Shown: positions 55,903 to 63,657, numbered from the stretch's first letter. The stretch is DNA of 64,000 nt from Stygiobacter sp. (GCA_006218045.1 VBWB01000010.1:48813-112812), one strand, 5' to 3'. Translations and numbers: made by a program. The notes: generated from the sequence alone by a model not told the origin.

Positions 55903-56102
55903 TGGGCGCGCTGCCTTTCCCCCGCCATTGCGCCGGCGGCGTCCTGCCGCTGGCCGGCGATGCCGCCATCATTGGCAAGGCGCTGGAAGCCCTGGCCAGT
56001 CATGCCCGTGACGCCGGTCTGGCCGCGTTGGCCCAGGCCATCCTGGAACTGGGGCTGGAAGCCGCCGAGATCGCGCGGCATACCGGCAAGCTCAGTCACT
56101 GA
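55902..56102 (+). CDS. Small helical protein encoded downstream of luxI
   Basis: 66 residues; ATG 55902 overlaps the luxI stop, so translation is coupled. It has an N-terminal polar stretch with one cysteine (PRHCAGG), then a helical region (IIGKALEALASHARDAGLAA, LAQAILELGLEAAEIARH). That helical region resembles the C-terminal half of the 52-residue protein encoded on the opposite strand at 56162-56320. No known domain is recognised. A GC-rich hairpin follows the stop. Confidence 0.7.
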   Translation: MGALPFPRHCAGGVLPLAGDAAIIGKALEALASHARDAGLAALAQAILELGLEAAEIARHTGKLSH

Positions 56103-56110
56103 ACACGAAA

Positions 56111-56137
56111 CCCCCGCCCGGCAGGACCGGGCGGGGG
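56111..56137. terminator. GC-rich hairpin between convergent small genes
   Basis: Arms CCCCCGCCCGG and CCGGGCGGGGG with a CAGGA loop form an 11-bp perfect stem. It follows the luxI-small-gene stop by 8 bases and precedes the end of the convergent 52-residue gene. There is no clear T run. Confidence 0.65.
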
Positions 56138-56161
56138 CTCGATGACGAGATCATTTATTAT

Positions 56162-56320
56162 TCAGTGCACGGTTTCGGTGGCGTCCTCGGCGGCCAAGCC
56201 GGCGACCTCGATCAACTCGGCCAGTTCGCGCAAATCCGATTCCCGCGCTTCACGGGCCAGATAATCCAGGCAATGCTTGATCGCCTTGGCGTTTTCGCTG
56301 CGGTTCTTGGCTTCGTTCAT
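56162..56320 (-). CDS. Small helical protein related to the one downstream of luxI
   Basis: 52 residues from ATG 56320, preceded by GGAGGAA. The sequence has a helix-rich pattern (AIKHCLDYLAREARESDL, RELAELIEVAGLAAEDAT) that aligns with LEALASHARDAGL / LAQAILELGLEAAE of the 66-residue protein on the other strand. The cysteine positions differ. Its stop lies 24 bp from the shared hairpin, so the two genes are convergent. Function unknown. Confidence 0.68.
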   Translation of the reverse strand: MNEAKNRSENAKAIKHCLDYLAREARESDLRELAELIEVAGLAAEDATETVH

Positions 56321-56460
56321 CTTGGATTCCTCCGTGGCATGGCAACGCTGAAGCCTAGGCATTCACCCGCACTTTTGGTACCTACCAGCTTTGGTGGGGA
56401 AAAACCCTACAAGGGCAGTTGTTGAGATGGATTCTAGATACGGCTATCGTGCCGGTCATT

Positions 56461-56577
56461 AGAGCATTTTCACGCGAAGCGTGGACATGCGATATGCCGG
56501 AGCGGCGCCGGAGCGGCCCGCCACCGGCCACTTTTGACGCCAAGGCCAGTTTCCGCTTTCGCTGAGACTGGTTTCCA
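56461..56577. repeat. Structured intergenic repeat, copy 3
   Basis: AGAGCATTTTCACGCGAAGC starts it as in copies 1 and 2. GTGGACATGCGATA, GAGCGGCCCG and the terminal TTTCCGCTTTCGCTGAGACT-type hairpin follow, with more substitutions (the middle palindrome reads GGCCCGCCACCGGCC). It ends about 25 bp before the radical SAM start codon and probably forms the 5' leader or an upstream terminator. Confidence 0.75.
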
Positions 56578-56602
56578 TCGGCAGCACCGAAGCGGGGTTT
56601 TG

Positions 56603-58312
56603 ATGAACCGGCAGGCCAATATCGCCATCTGTCCGTTTTCCTTTCCGGCTAGCCTGCCGTTGGGACCGTCCATCATCAAGGCATTCGCCGAGGAACATTC
56701 CGATTTCAAGGTCTCCTGCATCGACCTGAATGCCGAATGGTACAACACTTTCGTCGACGCGGCCCTGGCCGGCAAAAGTTTTGTCCAGTTCTCGCCCGAG
56801 GCCAAGGCGGATTTCGCCAAGGCGGCGAAAATGTTCCGCGACGGTGGCGACGTATTCTGGGACGAGGCGGAATACCAACGGCTGTCGCGCTTTTTTGAAA
56901 GCACCATCCGCAAGGTGGAAAACGTCTTCCTTGATGGGTTCGAGCGCGCCTGTGCCCACGGCGAATACGTGCCGCCGATCAAGGCCTATGCCGAGCACGC
57001 CGCCCGCAAGCTGATCGCCAATGACCCGTCGGTGGTCGGCTTTTCCCTGATGTTCCGCGAACAATATATGCCGTCTGTGCTGATCGCCTATTACGTCAAG
57101 GCGTTGAAACCGGACGTGACGATCGTCTTCGGCGGCGGCTATACCAGCGCCTGCCATCCATCCATCCTGTTCGCCAATCCGTTCATCGACTTCGTCGTCT
57201 TCAATGAAGGCGAGGGCGGTTTCCATGCCTTGCTGATGGCCTTGGACGAGGGACGGACCAGCTTTGACGGCATCGCCAACCTGATCTGGCGTAACCCGGA
57301 GGCGGAAGATGGCTGGGTGAAAAACGCCAAATCGCCGTCGGTGGATTTCAAGACCCAGCCTTACCCGGATTTCTCCGATTACCGGTTGGGCGCCTATTTC
57401 CAGCCCGAGCCGGTGTTCCCGATCATGAGTTCCAAGGGCTGCGCCTGGGACAAATGCACGTTCTGCACCCACCACCGGTCTTATTCTGGCGCGCATCGGG
57501 CCGCCGCCACCGACCGGGTGGTGGGGGAAATCGAGCACATGGTCAATACCTATGGCGTCAAGCGCTTCGCCTTCGTCGACGAGATGATCTCGCCCGGCCG
57601 CTTCCGCCGCATCTCCGAGGATCTGATCGAAAAGAACATCGACATCACCTGGTACGCCCTGGCCAAGCCCGACCTGATCTATACCGAGGAAATCCTGGAG
57701 ATCATGCACAAGGGCGGCTGTCGTTATCTTCTGTGGGGGGTGGAATCGGCCAATCAGCGCATCATCGACCTGATGGACAAGGGCACTACGCCCGATGGCG
57801 TCGCCGAAGTGCTGGCCCGCTCGACCCGCGCCGGCATCAAGAATCACCTGTTCATCATTGTCGGCTTCCCCTCGGAAACCGAGGCGGAATATCTGGAAAC
57901 CATGGAGTTTCTGTACAAGAACCGTGACAACGTTCACCGCATCCTGGCCTGTGGTTTCTCCCTGGATAACGGCTCGATCATCTTCAAGGAGCCGGAACGC
58001 TTCGGCATTTCGCGCATCTGGGATGTGTCCAATATCGCTACCGTCAGCGTCAAATACGACGTCGAGCGCGGGGTAGGGTGCTTCGACACGGAAAAGCACG
58101 CCTTGTTCTGGAAGAACAATTTCTTCGACCATTTCGAGGCATTCAGGGGCGATCTGGGGCTGTTCCGCAATCACGCCCTGCTGCATTATACCTATGCGGA
58201 CCGGATCAAGCCGGTCGGCGGTCGGCGGGTGACCAACCCACGCAAGCTGAAGCCGCCGCCCTATCACGCCGGGCCGGGGGTCAAGTCGGACCGCAAGGTG
58301 CTGACCAAGTAA
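56603..58312 (+). CDS. B12-binding-type radical SAM protein
   Basis: 569 residues from ATG 56603. The N-terminal ~215 residues include a Rossmann-like cobalamin-type domain (VVGFSLMFREQYMPSVLIAY, VTIVFGGGYTSACHPSILF, FVVFNEGEGGFHALL). The DxHxxG cobalamin-ligand motif is not visible, so lower-axial His ligation of B12 is doubtful. The radical SAM core begins with SSKGCAWDKCTFCTHHR, i.e. a CX4CX2C cluster motif rather than CX3CX2C; similar spacing occurs in some B12-type families. It continues with AFVDEMISPGRF, LLWGVESANQRIIDLMDKGT and KNHLFIIVGFPSETEAEYL. The substrate is unknown. Confidence 0.88.
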   Translation: MNRQANIAICPFSFPASLPLGPSIIKAFAEEHSDFKVSCIDLNAEWYNTFVDAALAGKSFVQFSPEAKADFAKAAKMFRDGGDVFWDEAEYQRLSRFFESTIRKVENVFLDGFERACAHGEYVPPIKAYAEHAARKLIANDPSVVGFSLMFREQYMPSVLIAYYVKALKPDVTIVFGGGYTSACHPSILFANPFIDFVVFNEGEGGFHALLMALDEGRTSFDGIANLIWRNPEAEDGWVKNAKSPSVDFKTQPYPDFSDYRLGAYFQPEPVFPIMSSKGCAWDKCTFCTHHRSYSGAHRAAATDRVVGEIEHMVNTYGVKRFAFVDEMISPGRFRRISEDLIEKNIDITWYALAKPDLIYTEEILEIMHKGGCRYLLWGVESANQRIIDLMDKGTTPDGVAEVLARSTRAGIKNHLFIIVGFPSETEAEYLETMEFLYKNRDNVHRILACGFSLDNGSIIFKEPERFGISRIWDVSNIATVSVKYDVERGVGCFDTEKHALFWKNNFFDHFEAFRGDLGLFRNHALLHYTYADRIKPVGGRRVTNPRKLKPPPYHAGPGVKSDRKVLTK

Positions 58313-58425
58313 GATGGGATAACGGCCCAAGCGGCGCTTCAATCTGTTGAAGCCGCCGTCCTTGGATCGGGCCGAGAAAATTCCACGTTCCGAGCCCCTT
58401 GGTTCCAGGGGAGGGGGATTACCCC

Positions 58426-58731
58426 CTACTTGCCGAAAATCACCACCTCGTCGCTGCGGCCCATGTTCAGCATGGCGCGGGCGCGTTCTTCCAGCATGTC
58501 GGGGTCCAGATGGTCGGGGCGCAGCAGCAGCACCCGGTGTTCCAGCGCCTGGCGTTCGGTCGAGACTGTGGCTAATTGCATCTCGGCGGTCAGGATTTCC
58601 TTGTCGAGCCGCACCCAAGCCAGCACCCCGCGATCACCTTCCACCGTGTGGTAGGCGAAATAAGCCAAGGCACCGACACCGATCAACGGGCCCATGACAT
58701 GGCGCAGATAGCGGTTGAGTTCTTTCAACAT
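58426..58731 (-). CDS. ftsB: Cell-division protein FtsB (DivIC-like septum formation initiator)
   Basis: 101 residues. A short cytoplasmic start (LKELNRYLRHV) leads into one membrane helix (MGPLIGVGALAYFAYHTV) and a periplasmic coiled coil (LDKEILTAEMQLATVSTERQ, ALEHRVLLLRPDHLDPD). The conserved C-terminal block LEERARAMLNMGRSDEVVIF completes the DivIC/FtsB signature. It acts with FtsL and FtsQ at the divisome. Its promoter region, about 300 bp, is unusually dense in sequence motifs. In alphaproteobacteria ftsB commonly precedes the pyruvate dehydrogenase genes, which are not seen here. Confidence 0.85.
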   Translation of the reverse strand: MLKELNRYLRHVMGPLIGVGALAYFAYHTVEGDRGVLAWVRLDKEILTAEMQLATVSTERQALEHRVLLLRPDHLDPDMLEERARAMLNMGRSDEVVIFGK

Positions 58732-58753
58732 GGAAGCGATGGGATCACAGCAA

Positions 58754-58896
58754 GATTCGTGACGTCAACAAGATGTGAATGGCTTGATTCATTTTCTTGA
58801 ACGAAACGTCACTTCTGTGACGAAAAAGACTCACTTTGTCACCGACAAATGAGAACATCACGCGAATCTAGCATGGGCTGGTTAACTTGACGTTAG
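58754..58896. promoter_or_regulatory. Motif-dense ftsB upstream region: four GANTC sites, palindrome and CtrA-like site
   Basis: GANTC occurs at 58754, 58786, 58828 and 58864. A palindrome CGTCAC-TTCT-GTGACG lies at 58807-58822, and TTAA-N7-TTAG, one base from the CtrA consensus TTAA-N7-TTAA, at 58882-58896. The region is AT-rich compared with its surroundings. Cell-cycle control is an inference. Confidence 0.45.
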
Positions 58897-59010
58897 TATG
58901 TGGGGTTTGCTTAAAATTTTATTCAAATAGTTTATAGGCTGGGTAATGCCCCAGGCACTAAGGGGCGCGGAACGTAAGATTTTCGCGGCAAGCGGAGCGA
59001 GGAGATTTGG

Positions 59011-59097
59011 ATGAAGAAGAGTCGTTTTCACCAGCACGGATTCGGTGCAAAAGCGGGACTGAAAATCAGGCCACCGGCCGATCACGCGGCAGCCTGA
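59011..59097 (+). pseudogene. Small open frame running into the IS5 remnant
   Basis: 28 codons starting at ATG 59011, which follows a good GAGGAGA ribosome-binding site. The product (MKKSRFHQHGFGAKAGLKI...) runs into the transposase remnant in another frame and stops at 59097. It may be the start of a transposase frame, or of a host gene broken by the insertion; no family is recognised. The interval 58897-59010 holds no other gene. Confidence 0.35.
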
Positions 59098-59330
59098 CGA
59101 CCAAAATCGTCGTAATGGTCGATGCGCTGGCGGTCATCCCGCCAAAAGCAGATCGCGCCGCCGAAGTCCCCTGCGACTTCGCCGCGTATCGCTGGCGCCG
59201 CTGGAGCGAAAACTTCTTCTGCACTCTCAAAGAGTCGTGCCGCGTCGCTACCCGCGATGCCAAAACGGATTGCCGCTTCAAAGCGGCAATCCAACCCCGT
59301 CGGCGCGTTCTTGGTTCTCAAGTGGCTCTA
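59070..59330 (+). pseudogene. Degraded, internally deleted IS5-family transposase
   Basis: Reading on the plus strand gives GRSRGSLTTKIVVMVDALA, the IS5-type GRSRGGLTTKIH-VDALG block. It is joined directly to AVIPPKADRAAEVPCDFAAY and then RWSENFFCTLKESCRVATRD and FKAAIQ, which correspond to the C-terminal VIPPKxNR / LIERFFxxLKxxRRIATRYDK / NFLAAIQ blocks. The 60-80 residues normally between these blocks (including a catalytic Asp) are missing, and the end runs into non-homologous sequence. It is therefore a remnant, not a functional element. It overlaps the end of the lytic transglycosylase gene by a few bases. Confidence 0.75.
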
Positions 59331-60146
59331 ATACCCGTCCAACGACAATCCCTTGGCCCGGCGTACCTCGACCATACGGGCGCGGCGCATCTGGTATTCG
59401 GACAGACGGGCCTGACGATAGGCGGCGGCAATGATCCGGGCTTCATCCTGAACGGTGGATTGTTGATCGCGCCAAGCTTTGCGCTGCTCCTCGATGCGGG
59501 CGTTGGACGGTGGCACCGGCCCCGGTCCCTTGCCCGGCTTGATCGACGGTATCTGCGGCCGCTGGCGGGTGGCCAGGGCGGCCATCTGGGTGCCGGGACC
59601 GTCCCATACCTTCATCAACCGCTCGCGATAGGCGGCGGCCAGATGTGGGGTCTGGCTGTGGTAATAGGATGCCGCCGTCACCCAATTGTCGGTGGCGCCG
59701 AACAATCCCGTCAAGAAGCGGGCGGCATAGCCCACATTGGCCACCGGCTCGAACGCCTCGTCCAGCGAGGCGAAGGCGGTGGGGTGATACATCAGATTGA
59801 TCTGCATACAGCCGACATCGATACTTTTGACGCCCTTGCCTTGCAGGCGTCGGACTTCGGCAATGGCTTCCGCCTTGGTGGGGAAATATTTGCCCTGCCC
59901 CTGCGACGTCACCGTCCACGGCCAGGCAAGGGTTGCCTTGTAGTCGCGGTCGTACCGCCCCGATTCGACCACCGAGATGGAATTGAGCAGACGGGCGGGA
60001 ATGCTGTACAGCCGCTCGTTTTTGCCGGCCTCCTCGGCGCATTGGGCCTCGGGCGGCAGGGACGGCGCAGCCTGGGCGGCCTGGGACAGCACGCATGCGG
60101 CCAGCATCGCCCCCCCAATCGCCATCATCCGCGGATTTACGCCCAT
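59328..60146 (-). CDS. Lytic transglycosylase (SLT-type), exported
   Basis: 272 residues from ATG 60146; ATG 60128/60125 are also possible. A signal peptide is visible (AIGGAMLAACVLSQAAQAAP). The SLT fold has the catalytic glutamate in LLNSISVVESGRYD, then SIDVGCMQINLMYHPTAF, the conserved GCMQIN block, and NVGYAARFLTGLFGAT, AASYYHSQTPHLAAAYRERL. The C-terminal ~60 residues are basic/glutamine-rich (RIEEQRKAWRDQQSTVQDEA). It cleaves peptidoglycan glycan strands in the periplasm. Its 3' end touches the IS5 remnant. Confidence 0.87.
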   Translation of the reverse strand: MGVNPRMMAIGGAMLAACVLSQAAQAAPSLPPEAQCAEEAGKNERLYSIPARLLNSISVVESGRYDRDYKATLAWPWTVTSQGQGKYFPTKAEAIAEVRRLQGKGVKSIDVGCMQINLMYHPTAFASLDEAFEPVANVGYAARFLTGLFGATDNWVTAASYYHSQTPHLAAAYRERLMKVWDGPGTQMAALATRQRPQIPSIKPGKGPGPVPPSNARIEEQRKAWRDQQSTVQDEARIIAAAYRQARLSEYQMRRARMVEVRRAKGLSLDGY

Positions 60147-60400
60147 TTCATCGACCCTGGGGAATTGCCAAATACCCAAATCCAAATGCATGCGCCATGC
60201 CACTTATGGAAATATTGCAATCGAAAGAACGACATGCCTGGAATGCGTTGATGCAAAATCAAGCAATTCCGTACCTTTAACACCTTTTTGCCGATTCTGG
60301 ACGCATTTTCCGCTTGCGTGAAGGCGCCGAACCCCTTAATTATTGCACTGCAACAAACGGAAAGTCTCCTGACCTATTCCCTTGTTGCCTTTCTTGGACG

Positions 60401-60419
60401 TTTCCTCCCTAAACTTGAG
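60401..60419 (+). repeat. 19-bp direct repeat, left copy
   Basis: TTTCCTCCCTAAACTTGAG is identical to 63658-63676, 3.26 kb away. Both copies are followed immediately by a plus-strand intrinsic terminator. The two copies bracket the LuxR regulator and the inverse autotransporter. Confidence 0.9.
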
Positions 60420-60448
60420 CCGCTGGTGCAAACCAGCGGCCTTTTTTT
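60419..60448 (+). terminator. Intrinsic terminator after the left 19-bp repeat
   Basis: GCCGCTGGT and ACCAGCGGC form a 9-bp perfect stem with a GCAA loop, followed by a run of seven T. No gene on this strand lies upstream within 1 kb, so it ends an unannotated transcript or is a displaced terminator. Confidence 0.85.
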
Positions 60449-60853
60449 GCTTATTTTACAATACGTTAGCGGAATCTGTCGAAGTGCCCCACAGTGCCAT
60501 TGTGGTACACTTTGTGGTACAGGTCTTGGCGCAAATTGTGGGGCGTTATCCGCGCACCGCAATATCCTGGCGTTTGACGAGTTTGACAGGCGAACGGAAA
60601 CCGGCAGCAACAACCATGCCCTTGGCCCAGGACACGCTACAGTTCAAGAAGGTGCTGAACAACCAGTCCCTGGGGAGCGCGAGCCGATCATTGGCTGAGT
60701 GGGCAACTTCCTGAAACTTCACAACAAACTTTCGGCACGTCCGCGCCCGACAAGTTCGGTTATCCTCGCGGCGGCCGACAATACTCAGTATCGCGCTGGC
60801 TACCTTGCATGTCGCCATCATCTTCCGCGGTGTGCGTCCGCCGACAAGGTCGG

Positions 60854-61636
60854 CTAACCCAAGCGATTGAGCCACAGACTCATCAGTCCGGTGCGGCCCC
60901 TAACGCCATATTTGTGATAGATCGACTTGGCGTATTGGTGGACCGTGTTGGCCGATAGACCCAGGCGGGCTGCAATCTCCTTCTCGGAGGCATCGGTCAG
61001 CAATTCCGTCAGCGTCCTGCGCTCGGCGGGCGAGAGCGGTGTAGAGGCCACCAACAGGTGATGTTCCAACATCAGACGGCGGTGGAACCATTTCATGCCG
61101 CGCACGATCTGCGCCACCAAGGCCGTATCCTCGGCCGTAAAAGCACCGCGCCGGGATGACGCCTGGACGGAGAAAACACATTCGGCGTCTTTAGACAGTG
61201 GAAAAAGAGCGAAGATGCAGTCGTATACGTCGCGGCTTTCGAAGAGGGTCTTGTAATAGCTCTGCTCGAACCAATCGGACGGCATGGTCTGGCGGATGCT
61301 GAGGGTACGAAATTGATTTCCCGCTCCCTCCAAAGTGCGGAGAGACAAGGGGTCGACCTCGCGCTTCGCCCAGCGCCGTCTTAGCTCTTCGATGCCGACG
61401 GCGTTCAGCGGATCATCGACCAGATATTTTATCTGAGCGATGCGCCAGCCGCGCAACGGGTCGCAGGGATCGTCTGCCGTGCGCACCGCTCCGATCCAGC
61501 CGACATTCTTGGCCGCCAGCATGTCGGCAAGTCGGGTCATCAGGTAGAGGCAAGCATCATCTGTCTTCACTGCGTCGAAGTCAGCCAGTTTATCCCACAA
61601 CTGGATGACGGCGTCGTTTTGCACCCTGCAATCCAT
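60854..61636 (-). CDS. LuxR-family (GerE) transcriptional regulator
   Basis: 260 residues. The C-terminal 70 residues are a GerE helix-turn-helix (LSPAERRTLTELLTDASEKE, ARLGLSANTVHQYAKSIYHK, VRGRTGLMSLWLNRL). The N-terminal ~190 residues are a sensor-like domain (DACLYLMTRLADMLAAKNVG, VYDCIFALFPLSKDAECVFS) without the AHL-binding signature of the other two LuxR proteins in this window, so it probably senses something else. It is divergent from the inverse autotransporter gene, with about 100 bp between starts, and is its likely regulator. Confidence 0.85.
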   Translation of the reverse strand: MDCRVQNDAVIQLWDKLADFDAVKTDDACLYLMTRLADMLAAKNVGWIGAVRTADDPCDPLRGWRIAQIKYLVDDPLNAVGIEELRRRWAKREVDPLSLRTLEGAGNQFRTLSIRQTMPSDWFEQSYYKTLFESRDVYDCIFALFPLSKDAECVFSVQASSRRGAFTAEDTALVAQIVRGMKWFHRRLMLEHHLLVASTPLSPAERRTLTELLTDASEKEIAARLGLSANTVHQYAKSIYHKYGVRGRTGLMSLWLNRLG

Positions 61637-61739
61637 CTACTCTCCGTCGCCCCCCGACGGCTCCTATTTAGGGGAATAGCCATGACTTGCGCAATGGTAT
61701 ATCCGCATGATGTCTGTGCTTTTGGGGTAAAGCCGGTAG

Positions 61740-63353
61740 ATGAAAACATATTGGTTGGCGGCGTTGGCCGCATTCGGGACGTTGGCGGCCGGTGGGGCGG
61801 CGGCTGGAGAGGACAAGTGGGGCGCCCATCTCGATTTGGAAGGCAAGGCCGGCACCAAGCGCAATCTGGGCGAGGCCGACCTGTTCCTGCCAGTGGCGCA
61901 GGACGACCGGACCTTGCTGTTTGCCGATCTGCGCACCCGCCTGGACGATGAAGGCAGCCGTGAAGGCAATTTCGGCCTGGGCATCAGACGGATGCTGGAG
62001 AGTGGTTGGAATCTTGGCGGTTATGGTTTTCTCGACCGCCGTCGCAGTACATACTCCAATTACTTCAACCAGATGACTGTGGGTGCCGAAGCGCTGTCGC
62101 TGGACTGGGATTTCCGTGTCAACGGCTATGTGCCGGTGGGGCGGACCTCCTACCAGGAGGACAGCCTCAGCACCGCCGAAATTTCCGGAGCCGGCGTGAT
62201 CTTCCGGGGCGGCGAGGAACGCAGCCTGGGCGGTTTCGACGCCGAGATCGGCTGGCGAATTCCGATCTTCGCGGACGACGCGGACCGGCAAGTGCGCGTC
62301 TATGCCGGCGGCTACCGCTTTGCCGACGAGGGCATCCCCATGGTCGCCGGCCCGCGCGGCCGCGCCGAGATGGTGTTCGACGAAGTGCCCGGCCTATGGG
62401 AGGGCTCGCGCCTAGCGCTGGGGGCGGAACTCCAGAACGACGACCCGCGCGGCACCCAGGGCTTCCTGTCGGCCCGGCTGCGCATCCCGTTGCAGGCCGG
62501 GGCCAAGCCGTCGCGGCTGACGCCCATGGAACGCCGCATGGCCGACCCCATCGTCCGCGACATCGACGTGGTGGCGCAGGCGGGCGCCTTCGGCGCGGCG
62601 GAGACGGCGACGACGACCGGCGGCAATGCCATCTCGGTGGTCAGCAGCGCCACCACCACCGGCGCCGACCTGCCCGCCGCCATCACCGCTGCGGGAGCCA
62701 ACTCGACGGTGATCCTGTCGGGCAGCTTCAGCCCCACCGCCACCACCACCTTGCAGACGGGCCAAACGGTGATGGGCGGAGGCTCGCTCACCGTGCGCAG
62801 CCCTTCGGGTCGCACCGCAACCCTGACCCTGTCATCGGCCACCGTTTCCACCACCATTGCAGCTGCCGGTGCCGCCACCACCACCCCGGGCTTCATGATG
62901 GCCACCGACAGCACGCTCACCGGCCTGACCATCAGCTTCAGCCGTAGTGCGGGAAATGGTGCCTATGGCGTCTATGCCACCAACATCAGCGGCGCCACGA
63001 TTTCCAACAACACCATCACCGGAACCGAAACCGGAGCCAACACAGGCGCCGGCGTGGTCATCGGCGACGGAAGCTCCAATATCACGGTCAGCAACAACAC
63101 CATCACCGGAACCACCGGCGCCGGAGCCAACGCGTTTGCGCTCGGCGTCGTCAACGCTGGCGGCGGCGCGGCGGCGACGGTGACGGGAAACACCCTCAGC
63201 GCCTCCGGCGGTTCGACCAACAACTATTTCCTCTTCAGCAACAACGGCACGTTCAACACCGGCTCGACCGGCAACGTCAAGGGCAGCGGGACTTGTTCCA
63301 GTGCCGGGACCACCGGCAACGCCTCTTTCACCGACGGATCGACTTGTCCGTAA
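61740..63353 (+). CDS. Inverse autotransporter barrel with beta-helical passenger
   Basis: 537 residues. A signal peptide (WLAALAAFGTLAAGGAAAG) is followed by a ~230-residue N-terminal beta-barrel of the inverse-autotransporter (intimin/invasin) type: NLGEADLFLPVAQDDRTLLF, FGLGIRRMLESGWNLGGYGF, DRRRSTYSNYFNQMTVGAEA, LDWDFRVNGYVPVG. After a short linker the C-terminal ~250 residues are glycine/serine/threonine/asparagine-rich. They carry parallel-beta-helix repeats (GVYATNISGATISNNTITGT, ITVSNNTITGTTGAGANAFA) instead of the Ig-like domains of intimin. Two cysteines near the end (GTCSSAG, GSTCP) may cap it. The passenger should be surface-exposed. Confidence 0.8.
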   Translation: MKTYWLAALAAFGTLAAGGAAAGEDKWGAHLDLEGKAGTKRNLGEADLFLPVAQDDRTLLFADLRTRLDDEGSREGNFGLGIRRMLESGWNLGGYGFLDRRRSTYSNYFNQMTVGAEALSLDWDFRVNGYVPVGRTSYQEDSLSTAEISGAGVIFRGGEERSLGGFDAEIGWRIPIFADDADRQVRVYAGGYRFADEGIPMVAGPRGRAEMVFDEVPGLWEGSRLALGAELQNDDPRGTQGFLSARLRIPLQAGAKPSRLTPMERRMADPIVRDIDVVAQAGAFGAAETATTTGGNAISVVSSATTTGADLPAAITAAGANSTVILSGSFSPTATTTLQTGQTVMGGGSLTVRSPSGRTATLTLSSATVSTTIAAAGAATTTPGFMMATDSTLTGLTISFSRSAGNGAYGVYATNISGATISNNTITGTETGANTGAGVVIGDGSSNITVSNNTITGTTGAGANAFALGVVNAGGGAAATVTGNTLSASGGSTNNYFLFSNNGTFNTGSTGNVKGSGTCSSAGTTGNASFTDGSTCP

Positions 63354-63365
63354 CGAACCCCGCCA

Positions 63366-63412
63366 TGCCTGGAATTACGGTGACGGTGCGCCCGACTCCC
63401 GGAATCCAGGCA
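63366..63412 (+). terminator. Hairpin downstream of the inverse autotransporter
   Basis: TGCCTGGA (63366-63373) and TCCAGGCA (63405-63412) form an 8-bp perfect outer stem around a GC-rich interior, starting 12 bases after the stop codon. There is no T run. Confidence 0.6.
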
Positions 63413-63567
63413 GCCTAACGCGCTGATCTTTAACAAGAGAAGATTCGCCGCCAGCCCCCTTCCCTCCGCCATTTACCTTGCGAATCAGTTTCTTGTTTCT
63501 CGGTGGACGCCAGGGAGAAAGAACTCAATCTCTGACCGGAAACAATCAGGGGAACAGGTCACCTCGC

Positions 63568-63603
63568 GTATCACAGTTTGTATCACGGTTTGTATCACAG
63601 CGG
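63568..63603 (+). repeat. Three tandem 12-bp repeats
   Basis: GTATCACAGTTT, GTATCACGGTTT and GTATCACAGCGG are consecutive, with GTATCAC phased every 12 bases. A pair with the same 12-base phasing (GTGGTACACTTT GTGGTACAGGTC) is found at 60502-60525 near the left direct repeat. Confidence 0.85.
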
Positions 63604-63657
63604 AGTTGGAAAAGTGGCGGAAACCAAGCGTTCCGCGGCCTCCGTCAACAGAATGCA

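Larger units (their letters stand above)
60147..60853. other. Long intergenic region with direct repeat and orphan terminator
   Basis: About 700 bases with no convincing gene; the short open frames here show no recognisable domain. It holds the transglycosylase promoter side, the direct repeat and intrinsic terminator at 60401-60448, and a pair of 12-bp repeats (GTGGTACACTTT GTGGTACAGGTC) at 60502-60525. The terminator is on the plus strand but no plus-strand gene lies upstream of it. Confidence 0.6.

Noticed and set aside
59007-60251. A 414-codon plus-strand open frame covering the lytic transglycosylase
   Set aside because: The first ~105 codons are the IS5 remnant; the rest is antisense to a well-supported SLT protein.
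60382-60714. A 110-codon plus-strand frame across the left direct repeat and terminator
   Set aside because: It contains the terminator hairpin and T run within its coding part and has no recognisable product.
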